Shown here: piece after piece, positions 9,228-19,990 of the stretch | Layout of the letters: each line of letters starts with the position of its first letter | How positions within the stretch are numbered: position 1 is the stretch's first letter | DNA from: Sequoia sempervirens | Lineage: Eukaryota; Streptophyta; Pinopsida; Cupressales; Cupressaceae | Reading direction: 5' to 3' | Length of the DNA stretch: 64,000 bases | Assembly (NCBI GenBank): GCA_007258455.2 | Contig: VDFB02252616.1 | Span: 121,725,394 to 121,789,393, forward strand | The notes under the pieces: generated by a model | What the model saw: the letters and a program-made list of their open reading frames with translations, nothing else | What the model was told of the DNA's origin: nothing | Databases searched by the model: none | Position numbers and translations under genes: made by a program

Positions 9228-11900
9228 GAACTCCCCTATTCTGAAGAGAACCAATCTTTTCTTGGCATGCTTAACCTTTAAAAAATTGAAAAAGACTCTA
9301 GTATCTTTATCCTTAAGCTTCAACCAATTCATTCTAGATCTCAACCTAGCCCCTTTATTTTGATATTGTGCACACACCTTACAAGGTGTGTAATTTTTAT
9401 GGCTTCTGCTTAGAGGCAAGGATAATGAGTAGAATTTTGCAATTGCAATTCAAGATTTATGAGCTTTTCCTGATTCCTTCTAAAACCAGCCATTGTCTGG
9501 CTTTTTCCCTGCCAAAGAGCCTCATAACTTCTGAGCTGCCTCCCAATCTACTTGCCAGTTGTCAACCTTAGAACTAGACTTGTTACTTTAAAAAGGAAAA
9601 TTTCCACAAGGCAGTCAAACCTCTAAACAAGAATGATCTTTCAAGTGGTGAAAATTCAGTTTGTAAAACCCTTTGAACTCCAGGGAAGACAAAGGAGTAG
9701 AACAAATGATGAACTCCATATGAATTGGATGGTGATCAGATAATGTAGAAGGTATGACTTGCACAACATTATTATCACTTTTAGGAACCATGTCAAAGAA
9801 ACCTGTATCCACATAAAATCTATCAATATAATCTCTTGTTACCTCTTTGAAAGTTACACCAAGTGAACTAAAGTTCTTTTTAGATTTGCCCTTAAAAAAG
9901 GGTTCCATCAGGTTCCTCTTGCTCTTAAACTTAGGCTTGAAAAATAACTCATTACTCTTACAATCAAACAGAGAGCCCCCTATTTTTCTTCATTGGTTTC
10001 AACCATATTAAAGTACCTTCCAAAAAGCCAGTGAGCCTTTTTCACATTAAGAGCCATCCAATTCCAAATTTCACATCTTATAACCATTTGGCACATAAAT
10101 AGAACAAATTCTGAAAGTCTTACCATCCACAATGAGAAAGACCCAAACAACCTTATTACAAGGAGATTGACCAACCTCTACAGCAGCCTTTGCAATGGTT
10201 GATGGAGAAACACGTAGCACAAGGCCAGATAACTCTCAAGGCATAGTCTAGGCCAAAATCAACTGCTCTAAACTTCTTAAGTAGAAGAAAACCCACATCT
10301 TTTCATGAATTATAAAAGGATCTAACAATGAATCTTCTATATTGAGCCTCAAGACCTCCGACATCCAACATAGGATCTTCATAAAAACAAAAAAAAGAAG
10401 AGCAGAAATTTAACAAAGCGGGGGACCAAGATCTGTCTCTCCTTTACAAAGTCTCTCAAAGCATGAAGGTAACCTGCTACCCTTCCCTTTACCTCTATTC
10501 AAACTTCTATTCAATCCTGGTTCAAGGAAATCACTCTGCTTAACATCCCCTAAGACCAGATCATGATTGTCCAAATCCATATGGGAGGGCCCTGCAGAAA
10601 CAAAATTCTTAGAAGTTTCACTGTTGCTTTTTACTCTTTGCCATTTGGAGGAGGATTCTTTAGAAGTATCCCTACTAGCCATGCAAGTCTCTTCAACATT
10701 AACCTTGGAACCTCTACTTTCTTGAACTACAAAGCACAGCTATGGTATGGCAGCATTAGCAGAGCGGACATCTTATTCTACAGGAAGACTCCCATCCAAT
10801 GGTTTTAAGCAACTAGGTGGTTGGGGTTGAGGAGTCTCTTCTTCAAGCATTGTAATCTCAACAGGAGAAGACTGTTTTGGTTTCATTATTGGTGTATACC
10901 ACCCCTCAATCCTCATGATCATGAAGAGCAGAATCAATTTTTCCCTTCAAAACAGAGTTAGGGCCATCAACTCCAACTCCTTTATTGCTCTCATTTCCAT
11001 TAAAACTACTAGGCTGTGAAGCTCTAGTCTCCTTATTTTCCAGAGAGATCTTATCTCTTTTAAGAAACAAACACATTCTTCTCACGTGCTCATCTTTTTT
11101 ACACAAGAAAGACAAACTCAACCCTTCCAGACCACTAATTTTGCAAGGGTATGAAGAGCCTCGAGGGTAAAACAAAGCTATTTGGGACATTGAAAAATAG
11201 GGTTTAGGGCAATAAGAAGCTTAGCATTCATATGTGGCAGATATGATCCAGTTTCGTCTAGCTTAATAGCTTATCCTAATGGTTTAAGAGCATGAGGGAG
11301 AAGGAACCAAATCTAAGGAGGTGCCTCAGATTTCAATTCAACAGGGAACAGCTTGAACGCCACATCTCTGGGATTGGCTACAGGGTCCAGGGAGAGGCTC
11401 TAAAAACCAAACGATCAACATTCCTAAAGAATTTAGCAACCACCCACTTCTGCATACTAAAAACCCACAAAGAATATACCTTTTCACAACATATGATAAA
11501 AAGAGACATACAATCCTATTTTTCTCCCCAAACTGCAGCATCCCAGTCATCAAAAAACATGTGCTTGATTCAAACAGACAGAAAATTCTAACTTTTCATA
11601 ACCTAGTTTCTTCCTTTTCAAGAACCAAACTCATTGCATCATTAGGGCACAGATGCAGAGTCAAAGAAATCTCACCTTATTCACCAACTTGCCTCTTGGA
11701 AAATCCTTCCACTGTGGCTTGCAAGCATGGATTTGGCCTTTGCAGAAATTTCTACCCTGTCCTCATTCACCAGCACTTGTTTTAAAGGTTTTCTCTTCTC
11801 CCACATTGTTTTTATTTTCACCTATTCTTCCTTCGAAATTACCAACCACATCAAATCTCCCATTTCTAGAAAGATAGTTACCAATCTTATCACCTGAAGT
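9228..11900 (-). pseudogene. LINE (L1-type) ORF1 and endonuclease, 3' half missing
   Basis: Read leftwards from about 11900. A basic ORF1-like region lies at 11190-10906 (SLSFLCKKDEHVRRMCLF, zinc-knuckle-like) with a Ser/Gly-rich linker at 10682-10410. The apurinic-endonuclease-like domain follows: ICSIYVPNGYKM near 10100, FGRYFNMVETNEEK near 9990 (GDFNMVE in the family), and STLSDHHPIHMEF near 9720. The RT N-terminal linker RMNWLKLKDKDTRVFFNF ends at 9228. Many stops and frameshifts break it. The RT core, zf-RVT, RNase H and tail are absent because the LTR-1 end at 9227 replaces them. The upstream limit is approximate. Confidence 0.82.
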
Positions 11901-12219
11901 TCCAGACGTTGCATCTCACACTGAAAAGTAGAAAATTAGTCATGTTGATAAGCAGTAATACCAAAAAAGACTTGACAGACCATTGAACCAGATATGGAAG
12001 AGAAGACCACAACCAAAAAGAGAACAAAACAATAAACACGAACCAACTAACCAAAAGAAGCCTAATAGAACCAAAGGACACAAAGATGAAAAAGAGCAGA
12101 GAATTTAGAGGGAGCGGGAGATCCAATACTGCATGACTTATCTTCACGCTTTCACGATATACTGCACGTTCTTTTTACTCATGATTTTTTTTTTTCCAAC
12201 ATAGGATGGCAGGAAAACT
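11900..12219 (-). other. Gypsy leader sequence after LTR-E PBS
   Basis: Short non-coding stretch downstream (minus strand) of the primer-binding site at 12220-12231. It would be the untranslated leader of the LTR-E gypsy element before the LINE junction. No gag frame is visible. Confidence 0.45.
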
Positions 12220-12231
12220 GCTCTGATACCA
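12220..12231 (-). promoter_or_regulatory. Primer-binding site (initiator-Met tRNA type)
   Basis: The minus-strand sequence TGGTATCAGAGC is the standard plant PBS complementary to the 3' end of initiator methionine tRNA. It lies one base from the LTR end (GGGATATTTCA on the minus strand), which fixes the orientation of LTR-E copy 1 as a 5' LTR on the minus strand. Confidence 0.9.
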
Positions 12232-13155
12232 TTGAAATATCCCACCCCTGATAGGATATTTGCTATCTGAATTCTGCTTGTCTGTTTGTTTTTTGGTTTT
12301 GAAGTTGTTTTGTTTTTTTTCGTGTTTTTTGATGAAATTGCCAGGAAAGCAAGAAATGCATATAATTTGCAAAGAAGAGAAATACTAAAGCAAATACTCT
12401 TAACTATCAACTCAGTTTTTATTCAATGCTTGAGGAATACAAAGCATTCATACCTGGAAACAAATAGCACAATATACAGTTCTGAAAATGCTTTGACCAG
12501 CAAACTGGTATCATCTAGAAATGGACGCCTCCTTCAATGACTGTCTTCTTCACCTCGAAAATGCTGTACACACTGATTGCATTGGACGCCAAAATTGGTG
12601 AAGCTTAGAAGACCAAAACCTACGCGTTTGAGCCTAGAAATCACCACACCCAGCCAGGAGGTTGTATGGCCTGCAACTAGCTTGTACGGCCTTGCTGAAA
12701 CCACACGTGCCAATAAAGGATGGGTGCAATCAGCATTAAATATGATCAGCAATGTTTGTCCTTCAATCAATTCTGATGTGCATGCTAACCCTTGTGAATT
12801 CTTTGAAATGATCAACTCAAATATGCACAAATGCAGCTCCTGAATGAAGCCACCTGAAGAGCAATCCTTGGGTGATGTTTCACACCTGTAGATCACCTGA
12901 ATCCAAGAGAGTTTTCATTCTCCAAGATTGAATTTTAGACTGAAACTCTTGTTTCTTCTCCATAGCAAAAAGCATCAAGTTTTGTAAAAGTTGAATGAAT
13001 GAATTGAATGTGCTTTTTGAAACCTTTTATACCTTATCCAAAAAGCCACGATTTCTTTAGGGCTTTTTAATCATTTAATATTTATTAACATTTGCTTTTG
13101 TTGTACAAGTGATATAACCTTCATGTGGGCGCTGTTGTGACCTTTTCACACATCA

Positions 13156-13172
13156 CCCCATTGCAAATGGGG
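13156..13172. repeat. Stem-loop near the 5' end of giant LTR C1
   Basis: CCCCATT-GCA-AATGGGG is a perfect 7-bp inverted repeat 21 bases into the LTR. The same hairpin is conserved in C2 at 31295-31311. It lies at the U3 edge, where integrase would act on the linear DNA, but a role is only a guess. Confidence 0.75.
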
Positions 13173-13469
13173 ACCCCCTAATTTTTTTTGCTTCGTTTGG
13201 GTCTTTTGGTTTGATTTTGGTTGGTTTTCCTGTTGTCTCTCTCTTTGTTGTCTGTCTTTTTGGGGTGTGCGCGTCTGAATTGAAGTTTTGGCTAAGTCTG
13301 TAGAATTAGGGTTTGCGCTTTTCATGTCAATTTGAGGTCAATTTGAGTTGGTTAATTGCATTCTGACTGCTGCATCATGATTAAGACACTTCAAACTGCT
13401 TGCCTGCAAATTTTGAGTTGAAATGGACAACTTGCTATTTTTAGTAGTCCAGGCTTTAGGAGCCAATTT

Positions 13470-13810
13470 TAGGGTTTGCATGTTGGAGTTTTCAATGCAT
13501 GTCTGGAGAATCTTTTTGGGTTTTTCAAGACCTACGCAATGATATAACATGTAAGATGAGATGATAACTTTCAGCAGTCTTGACTTCAGAGGCTATTTTT
13601 AGGGTTTGCATGTTGGAGTCTTCAACGCATGTTTGGATATTCTTTGTGGGTTTTTCGTGAGCTTCGCAGTGATGTAACATGCAAACTAGGATCAAGACCT
13701 TTTTGTAGAGTTGTCTTCGAGAGCAAATTTTGGGGTTTGCATGCAGGATTTTTCAGTGCATGTCAGCATATCCTTCATGGGTTTTTCAAGAGCTACGCAA
13801 CAAGGTAACA
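13470..13810 (+). repeat. Three diverged repeats of about 130 bp in C1
   Basis: Units begin near 13470, 13598 and 13732. Each has AGGGTTTGCATG (GGGGTTTGCATG in the third), then TTCA-TGCATGT, a GGGTTTTTC word and a GCAA/GCAGTGAT-TAACATG tail. C2 keeps two of them near 31733 and 31858. Confidence 0.75.
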
Positions 13811-14068
13811 TGCAAGCAGAGTTGGTCACTTTTTTTAGCAGGATCACTTCGGTAGCTGCCTAGCACTTCAGCATCATGAACAGAGCGACATGCAATAGAA
13901 ACGGGGTCAAACGGAGATCTTTTGAGCAACATGCAAGTCAGATTAGGGTTACCAGCTTCAGGACCCAAAATGAAGGGTCAAACGCCAGAATCTCCGAAAA
14001 CTAATGTATCCCACTGCGATCGGTATCTTTCAAGGAATCCACTGGTAAAATTTGAAGGCAATCTGAGA

Positions 14069-14088
14069 ACTTACTATTTATAGTAAGT
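14069..14088. repeat. Palindromic box in giant LTR C1
   Basis: ACTTACTATTTATAGTAAGT has perfect 9-bp arms around TT. Half-site variants (ATAAATAGCAAGTCA, ACTAAAAATAGTAA) recur at about 14108, 14222, 14258 and 14370. The identical 20-mer is in C2 at 32215-32234 and a near-identical one in LTR-E at 37038-37057. Confidence 0.8.
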
Positions 14089-14429
14089 CACTTCTGAAAT
14101 AGGCTATAAATAGCAAGTCAGCGCCAGACACTAGTGTGAACAGGCCAGTCAACCCATGAGAATCACGTCAGTCAGATTTCAAGTTAAACGGAGTTGCAGA
14201 AGTTTTGAAATCAAGCAGTTACTATAAATAGCAAGTCAACTCCAGAAACAGGCTATAAATAGCAGGTCAACACAAGGCGCCAGTGTGAACAGGTCAGTCA
14301 GGTAACAAGGATCCAGTGCACTGATTTCAAGTCAATCCAAGTTGCAGAAGTACAAAATCAGGGGATTTACTAAAAATAGTAAACAAACTAGGGAGGGCAA
14401 GGCAGGTGAGGAAGCATGAAAATCTCTAA

Positions 14430-15960
14430 GTCTGAAGAAATTCCTCCTCCCCCTGTCAAATGCGCCCATGTTAGAGGCTGGCTTGGCAAAATATTTCTAA
14501 GTTATAAAAAATTCCTGCAGACCCCTGAAATTGCGCCCAAAGAAGCTGGAGGAGCTGGGAAAACTTATCTAAGGCACAAAATTCTCCCTTCCCCCTTGAA
14601 ATGCGCCCACTTCACAAGGAGATGAAGAAAAAGTTTCTAAGTATGAAAAATTTCCTCCTCCACCCCTGAAATGCACCCAAGCAAGGGTGGTGGTGAGAAA
14701 AATTAACTAAGGCATTTGAGAATTCCTGTAGGCCTACCTAAATGCGCCCAAGGGAGAAGTGTGACACAAAATTTTGCTAAGGCAATCAAAATGGAAGCTT
14801 GGCCTCCTAGATGCGCCCAAGCTTGTGAAGGGGCATGGAAATTCTTCTAAGGCATCCAAATTGGAAGTCCACACCCCCAGATGTGCCCTTGATGGAAAGT
14901 TGGGCTAAGAAATTTTCTAAGTGATGGAATTTTGGAAGCTCCAGCGGAAAAATGCGCCCAACTTGCATGGAGAACTTGAAGATTTTTTTTAAGTGTCTAA
15001 AATTGGAAGTAGGACCCCTGAGATGCGCCTTGACCTTGAGAAGGGGTAAGAAAAGTTTCTAAGGCGTTGAAACTTGAAGTAGCTACCCTTGAATGCACCT
15101 AGCTTGAAGAGGGGGATAGTAAAATATTCTAAGTCTGAGAAAATGAAAGTTGGACCCCTTGAATGCGCCCTAGTGGAGAGTTAGCCTTGAAGAATTGTCT
15201 AAGTTTGGAAGAATGAAAGCTCAGCCTAGCATATGCGCCCAACTTGAGAAGTTGAAGGAAATTTGGCTAAGGCATCAAAATTGGGAGTAGCCCATCTCAT
15301 ATGCGCCCTGGCAGCTGGAGGTCAATGGAAAAATATCTAAGTGTTGAAAAGTGAAAGCTCAGACCCCTATATGCGCCCTTGAAGAAAGAGATGCTTGGAG
15401 ATTTTGCTAAGTGCTTGAAATTGGAGGTTCACCTTGTGAAATGCGCCCAAACTTGGAGAAGGAGTTGAAATATTTCTAAGTGTTTTGAAACTGGAAGAGG
15501 GGCCCCCTATATGCGCCCAAGGAAAGCATGAAGTTTGGAAAAGTTTCTAAGGAAAAATGGAAGTAGACACTCCCAAATGCGCCCATGATGAATAGGTGGC
15601 AAGAAATTCTCCAAGTCATGAAAATGGAAGATGGCTTTATCAAATACGCCTATCCTATGCAGGAGGCATGATAAAATTTCTAAGAGTTTGCAAATGGCAG
15701 GAGACCTACCTAAATGCGCCCCCCAAGATATGCAAATAATTTCTAAGGCATAAAAAAAATGGAAGTACACCCATCAAAATGTGCCCAAGTTAGAAACATG
15801 AAGGAGAAATTTCCAAGGCATTGCATGAGCCCCTTTCATTTGTGCCCAAGGAAGAGATAGGCTAAAAAACGCCTACAAAGAAGTCTGATTGTTTTCTAAG
15901 TCAAGCAAAGTGACATCTTCAAGTACGCCTAGCACAAGGAGAAGTAAGAATACACATGGA
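14430..15960 (+). repeat. 70-bp GCGCCC tandem array in giant LTR C1 (about 22 units)
   Basis: The core AATGCGCCCAA (variants TGCACC, TGTGCC, TACGCC) occurs with its GCG at 14462, 14533, 14603, 14673, 14744, 14813, 14883, 14954, 15025, 15095, 15165, 15235, 15303, 15373, 15443, 15513, 15579, 15647, 15716, 15781, 15842 and 15925. Spacing is 70 plus or minus 1-2 bp for the first 16 units and loosens afterwards. Each unit also has a TTTCTAAG(GC/T) box about midway and a purine-rich AAATTGGAAG segment. The unit sequences between the two boxes are strongly diverged, so the core and the spacing are what persist. Frames such as 15770-15507 are by-products of the array. Confidence 0.9.
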
Positions 15961-17088
15961 TTATGCATTTCCAAGGGGAATTTTCTTCTAAGTATTGGAT
16001 ATCTTTAACGAGGAGATGATTTTGAAGTTTTCCACACCTCACTGGACATTTTAAAGTGAGGATTTTCACTAGGCGCTCAGATGATGAAATTTTCTAGGCA
16101 GACAAAGTAAATTTTTTCTAAGGAATAAAATATCAAAATGCCTAAGTCTGTTGAAATGAAAGATAAATTCTATGAGGTGAAATACGCTAAGGCACGAAGA
16201 ATTTGAAGATGAAGTGAAACTTGAACATCAGACTTTCAAGTACGTCCTCAAGGTGGAGAAATTTCTAAGGCACAAACTCCAAGCACAAGTCTCTAAATGC
16301 CCTCGTGATGAAAAATTATGAAGAAAGCAAAAGTTGGCTAGAGAAAAATGATGAATTTTATTAGAGATCGCTCGAACCTTGGAGATCAAAATATGGGGAT
16401 CAGCTAAGTAAAGTGAATTTATGCTATAAGTGTTCTGATGCTCTTCTCTTTATCTGTTTTGCAGGATGAACGTCGGGGCCATAGCACGATGACTTGAAGC
16501 AATGAGGCAAGTAATCCAAGATGATATTACAAACTTGAAAGGAGATAAAGTTATGTGTTTCGAGCTCCTCCACGAGATCTCAGTTGCACCCAATCATGAA
16601 GGAAGATGTTGGAAGAAATCACTAAGTGTTGAAACTCCTCCACATGGATCTGAATGTGCCCAACTTAGGTGAAGAAATGCTCGAGTCCAAGACCGGACAA
16701 TCCTTCAAGATCGGGATGAAAGAAAAGATGAAGTACCAAGCATTGAAGATCATCCTCAGGTCCTAAAGTGTACCTAAGATGCAGCGGTAGCAAGGAGAAA
16801 AATCACCATCAAGCAGGAGAAAGGTTGCCGTCTTGGAGTTAGATCGAGAGCGTGCCTGCCATATCCATTCAAGAAGTTGAAGCAGTGTTGACCAGACTCA
16901 TCCGGTTTGCAGTCAGAGAAAGAACAGTGTGAACGCGTTTACAGACAGGAATCTTCTAGAGGATGGACATTAATCGCTCATTTATTACTCCACTCTTCTT
17001 GGTGGCAGTTTTTAGGGTTAGGGCTTATGTGGCTCAATCTGAGCCCTTCATTGTAATTGAATTTGAGCCGTCCATTGGACTGGGCCAA

Positions 17089-17100
17089 CTATAAAAGGGG
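17089..17100 (+). promoter_or_regulatory. TATA box of giant LTR C1
   Basis: CTATAAAAGGGG, about 155 bp before the AATAAA signal at 17246-17251. C2 has TATATAAAGG at about 34931 with AATAAA at 35116. The order TATA then poly(A) signal then ACATCAACA end is as expected for U3-R-U5. Confidence 0.75.
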
Positions 17101-18487
17101 TATCCCCCCTCATTTGTACCTCATTAGATTAGGATCATAGAATAGCAGAGAGACTGATAGTGTAGCATAGATTGGTAGGATAGTTTGAAGAAGAAGGAAA
17201 GTTTTTCCTTTGAAAACTTTGTAAGAAATTGTTGTGAACACTCTCAATAAAAAGAGTTTTCATTGATGATGATCTCGTCTTTTGTTGTGAGTAGCTAGCA
17301 AGGTTTCTTTGTCCTTCTGATTCAAGTAGTAGTTTAAAGTAGAGTAAATTTCATTTCATGCAAGTAGATAGTAATAATGGAATGTGGTGTTTGATCTAAG
17401 CAAGCTTCGCTTATCTATACCACTAACGGGCTCACTGATGGTGTGTTCGCCTTGTGTGGTCGACTGGAATACTCTTTAAGCTTCACTTCGGTTATGATTC
17501 ACGTTTTGGCATGCGTCGTCGTGATGGTGTCTTTATGCAGAATAATGATTTGAACATTTCTTGCCACCCCTTTGAAGATTGCACCGACTTTGTAGAGGTT
17601 GTCCAACGCGAGGTGAAACAAAGTCTGGTTGAAGCTTGCCGAAATTGATCCCACGTCCCGCTCTTAGATAGGACATAAATTTCTAAACCCTGCACCCATT
17701 TTAATTCAGTACTTTCTAGTTAGTTTAGGCAACAAGAGCTTTATAGACAAACCTTTTGAGCATTCAAATTCCTTTCTCCGCTATTGAACAATTTTGTAAG
17801 TCCCCTTGAAATACTAGCAAATCACATCGAGCCAACTGAGACTATCCACCGCATAATGGAACCTTGGAGTTGAATGCATGATTTCTAGCAATCTTAGCAT
17901 GCAGGAGATTTTGTTCAAGAGAGGATAGAGTCGCCGTTGGTGAACTTTATTCTGTGTTGGTGCGGTCACGAAAAACACATCAACAGGTGCCACCTTTAAT
18001 GACTTATTAATTGACCTTATGATATAATAAAACCATATATTATAAGGGTCATTAAACTCCATTAATGATATCCACTTATATTTTAATTATTATTAAAGTT
18101 AATACTTTAATAATAATTAATAAATCATAACTCCATAGAAAACCCAATGTATCAACATTTAATTAATTATGCCAACACCACGAGGTTACCCATTGCTTCC
18201 TCTGCTCATTAGAATGACTTATTATAAATAGTAAGGTTGGACCCAAATGTCCAAGTGACTTACTAAAAATAGTGAGTGTAAATGTGGCCAGAAACACCTC
18301 AGGAAGGTTATCCCTGAATATCACCAAACTCTGGAGAAGAGAACATAGGAAACTAACCCCCAAAAGGTCATTTGGAGAACCAAGAAACTCCCAAATAAGG
18401 CCCTCTAATCACCAATATTAGCCTACGAGGACCCGTTGATAGGCTAATCCACCAAAACACTGAAATGGCCAAGGAGGGGACATTGCA

Positions 18488-19056
18488 TCTTCTCTCCTTA
18501 GAGTTCCTCTCCACCACACCACACTAAGACGATTTTATTCAATCATAACATTATTTAAACATAGACAACTAAATACAAAGTATTAGATTGCCTACTGCAA
18601 AATGAACTGCTAGTACAAACATAGTCAATGTCGATTCTAGTGCCTGCAATACTTATATTAAGACATGTACATCTTTTGATGAAGAAGTTATATGCAGTCA
18701 TATAGCTGTGGTATTATGCAATATATATCTACTGTTTGGTTCTGCTTATTAGCTTCTTTTTATGCTTATTAGTTGCTTATTTGCTGTATATATATATTTG
18801 AGCTGTTTATGCCTTGATAAAATTTACAGAGGTGGCCTTTTGTTACATTCTAGGTAGCTATCTTCTGAATTATCTGGATTGAGTTGTAAGCTGGTTACGT
18901 ATTGATTTCAATACAACTAAAGTCTCTTGTTTGAGGGTCTTGTTACTGAACCTAGATTCTGCTTATGTAAGAAGTTAAAAACCGCATGCTGTAGAATGTA
19001 TGGAGTGTCTAGTTGCTAGTTCTAAATTCAATAAGAGCTTGTTTGCTCAATTGCAG
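18488..19056. other. Host-like DNA upstream of gene remnant, no feature
   Basis: Unique-looking AT-rich sequence between LTR-E copy E1 and the first visible exon of the gene remnant. It ends in TTGCTCAATTGCAG, a good splice acceptor at 19055-19056, so it is probably intron of the same gene. Confidence 0.4.
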
Positions 19057-19705
19057 CCAATAATATCAAATGTGTTTGGATATCGCCAGAAACGTTGGGT
19101 TCAACATCTTTTTTCTCAAAAATGTATGTTTTCATCACTCTAACTTGTATTCTAATGAGTTATTCTATAAGCAATTAGTTCCAAGCCTTTTTCTTTGCTA
19201 TCTCAACATTTATATTTTAGTTCATAGCTGTAATACTTACCATTCTGCTTTTCAGCAAAGCTGGACACTTCAAGCCAGGGTTTTAGTGCATTTTCTCTCT
19301 GCACTACAAAGAAGTCCAGGGTGAAATTTCTAACAAAACAAATTAGAGTTTTTTCTTCAGAATCTTCTGAAGATCAGGCTTTGAGCTCTACATTGCAATC
19401 CAATGAACAACTGCAGGGATATTTTGATGATACTGTCCAGGAAAGTATATCTTCTGTGAAGAGTGATTTGGTACCTCATTTTGAAACCAGTAATGGGAAA
19501 TCAGGTTTTATTTCTTTCTATGGAGGTGCCCAGGAAGGTACCCGGGAGAATCTGGTAGGAGCAATGAGCAATGCATCTGCCAAACAAAGACAGTTGCCTT
19601 TCATCTGGCATTTAGGTCCAGCAGTACTGGTAACATCTGTTATACTGCCACCGTTTTTCTTCAGAAGAATTTTTGAATCAGTGCTTCCAGATTCTCTTTT
19701 GGCAG
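19057..19705 (+). pseudogene. Remnant of a host gene: two exons, putative organelle-targeted membrane protein
   Basis: Exon a is 19057-19123 (acceptor TTGCAG, donor GTATGT) and reads PIISNVFGYRQKRWVQHLF. Exon b is 19256-19705 (acceptor TTTTCAG, donor GGCAG/GTAATA). The splice phases agree (T|CA). The joined protein starts with a basic, Ser-rich stretch (KKSRVKFLTKQIRVFSSES) that looks like a mitochondrial or plastid presequence. A polar region follows (SEDQALSS, GFISFYGGAQEG), then a hydrophobic segment IWHLGPAVLVTSVILPPFFF before RRIFESVLPDSLLA. I do not recognise the family. The first exon and everything after exon b are missing: exon b is followed by a duplicated copy of its own end and then the LTR-E2 insertion. 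Whether any transcript survives is unknown. Confidence 0.6.
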
Positions 19706-19990
19706 GTAATAGGCGTTGTGTTGCAAATTTAATGTTTGGTTCTGTTGGCTATTTATCAAATATAGCTTGTACAGGCTAGATGCAAGAAATACTCCAGATG
19801 AAACTAGAAAGTACTTCCATAATGAAATGGTTGGAGTTGTTTCAGGCATTTAATTGTATGTATAATTATTAAGAGGAATTTTAGCTTGTATTTTTCTTCA
19901 GAAGAACTTTTGAATCAGTGCTTGCAGAATTTTTGACAGGTACTAGGCTTTGTGTTGCAAATTAATGCTTAGTTCTGTTGGCTATTTATC
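19654..19990 (+). repeat. Tandem duplication of exon end plus splice donor
   Basis: 19654-19757 and 19891-19990 are two copies of about 100 bp covering TTTTTCTTCAGAAGAA, the GAATCAGTGCTT word, the donor (GGCAGGTAATAGGC / GACAGGTACTAGGC), and TTCTGTTGGCTATTTATC. They are separated by 133 bp. The second copy has lost several bases, which shifts the frame, and ends exactly where LTR-E2 begins. Confidence 0.85.

Larger units (their letters stand above)
13135..17985 (+). mobile_element. Giant solo LTR C1, 4851 bp
   Basis: Starts TGTTGTGACC and ends ACATCAACA (TG...CA with TGTTG/CAACA inverted termini). It is flanked by a 5-bp duplication, GGCGC (13130-13134) and GGTGC (17986-17990), differing by one C-to-T change. 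No PBS, PPT or coding region lies inside, so it is a solo LTR left by recombination. A promoter-like TATAAAAGGGG is at 17091 and AATAAA at 17246; the last 0.9 kb therefore looks like R-U5 and the first 4 kb like an unusually long U3. U3 is built of repeat modules: a near-terminal hairpin, three roughly 130-bp repeats, palindromic boxes and a 70-bp array. A second copy is C2 at 31270-35865. The strand is assigned from TATA and AATAAA order. Confidence 0.85.
12233..18487 (-). mobile_element. 5' LTR of gypsy family LTR-E, copy E1, split by C1
   Basis: On the minus strand it starts TGCAATGTCCCC at 18487 and ends GGTGGGATATTTCA at 12233, directly before the PBS. Removing the C1 insertion and one TSD leaves about 1.4 kb of LTR. 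It is homologous, in the same orientation, to E2 (19991 to about 37200): shared words include AATATCCCACCC at the left edge, the ATAAATAGTAAGGTTGG region (18225) and the ATTAGCCTACGAGG region (18420). Small frames in it (for example 12534-12896) have no family match. Confidence 0.8.

Noticed and set aside
9177..9419. 80-aa minus-strand ORF read as one protein
   Set aside because: Its end lies in the LTR and its start in the LINE; only the LINE part (RMNWLKLKDKD) is meaningful.
12534..12896. 120-aa minus-strand ORF
   Set aside because: It lies in the LTR-E U3 and has homologous, non-open sequence in the other LTR copy (20440-20560).
14430..15960. Regular spacing suggested a CRISPR-like array
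   Set aside because: Eukaryotic LTR context, only a roughly 10-bp core is kept, spacers are themselves related, and there are no cas genes.
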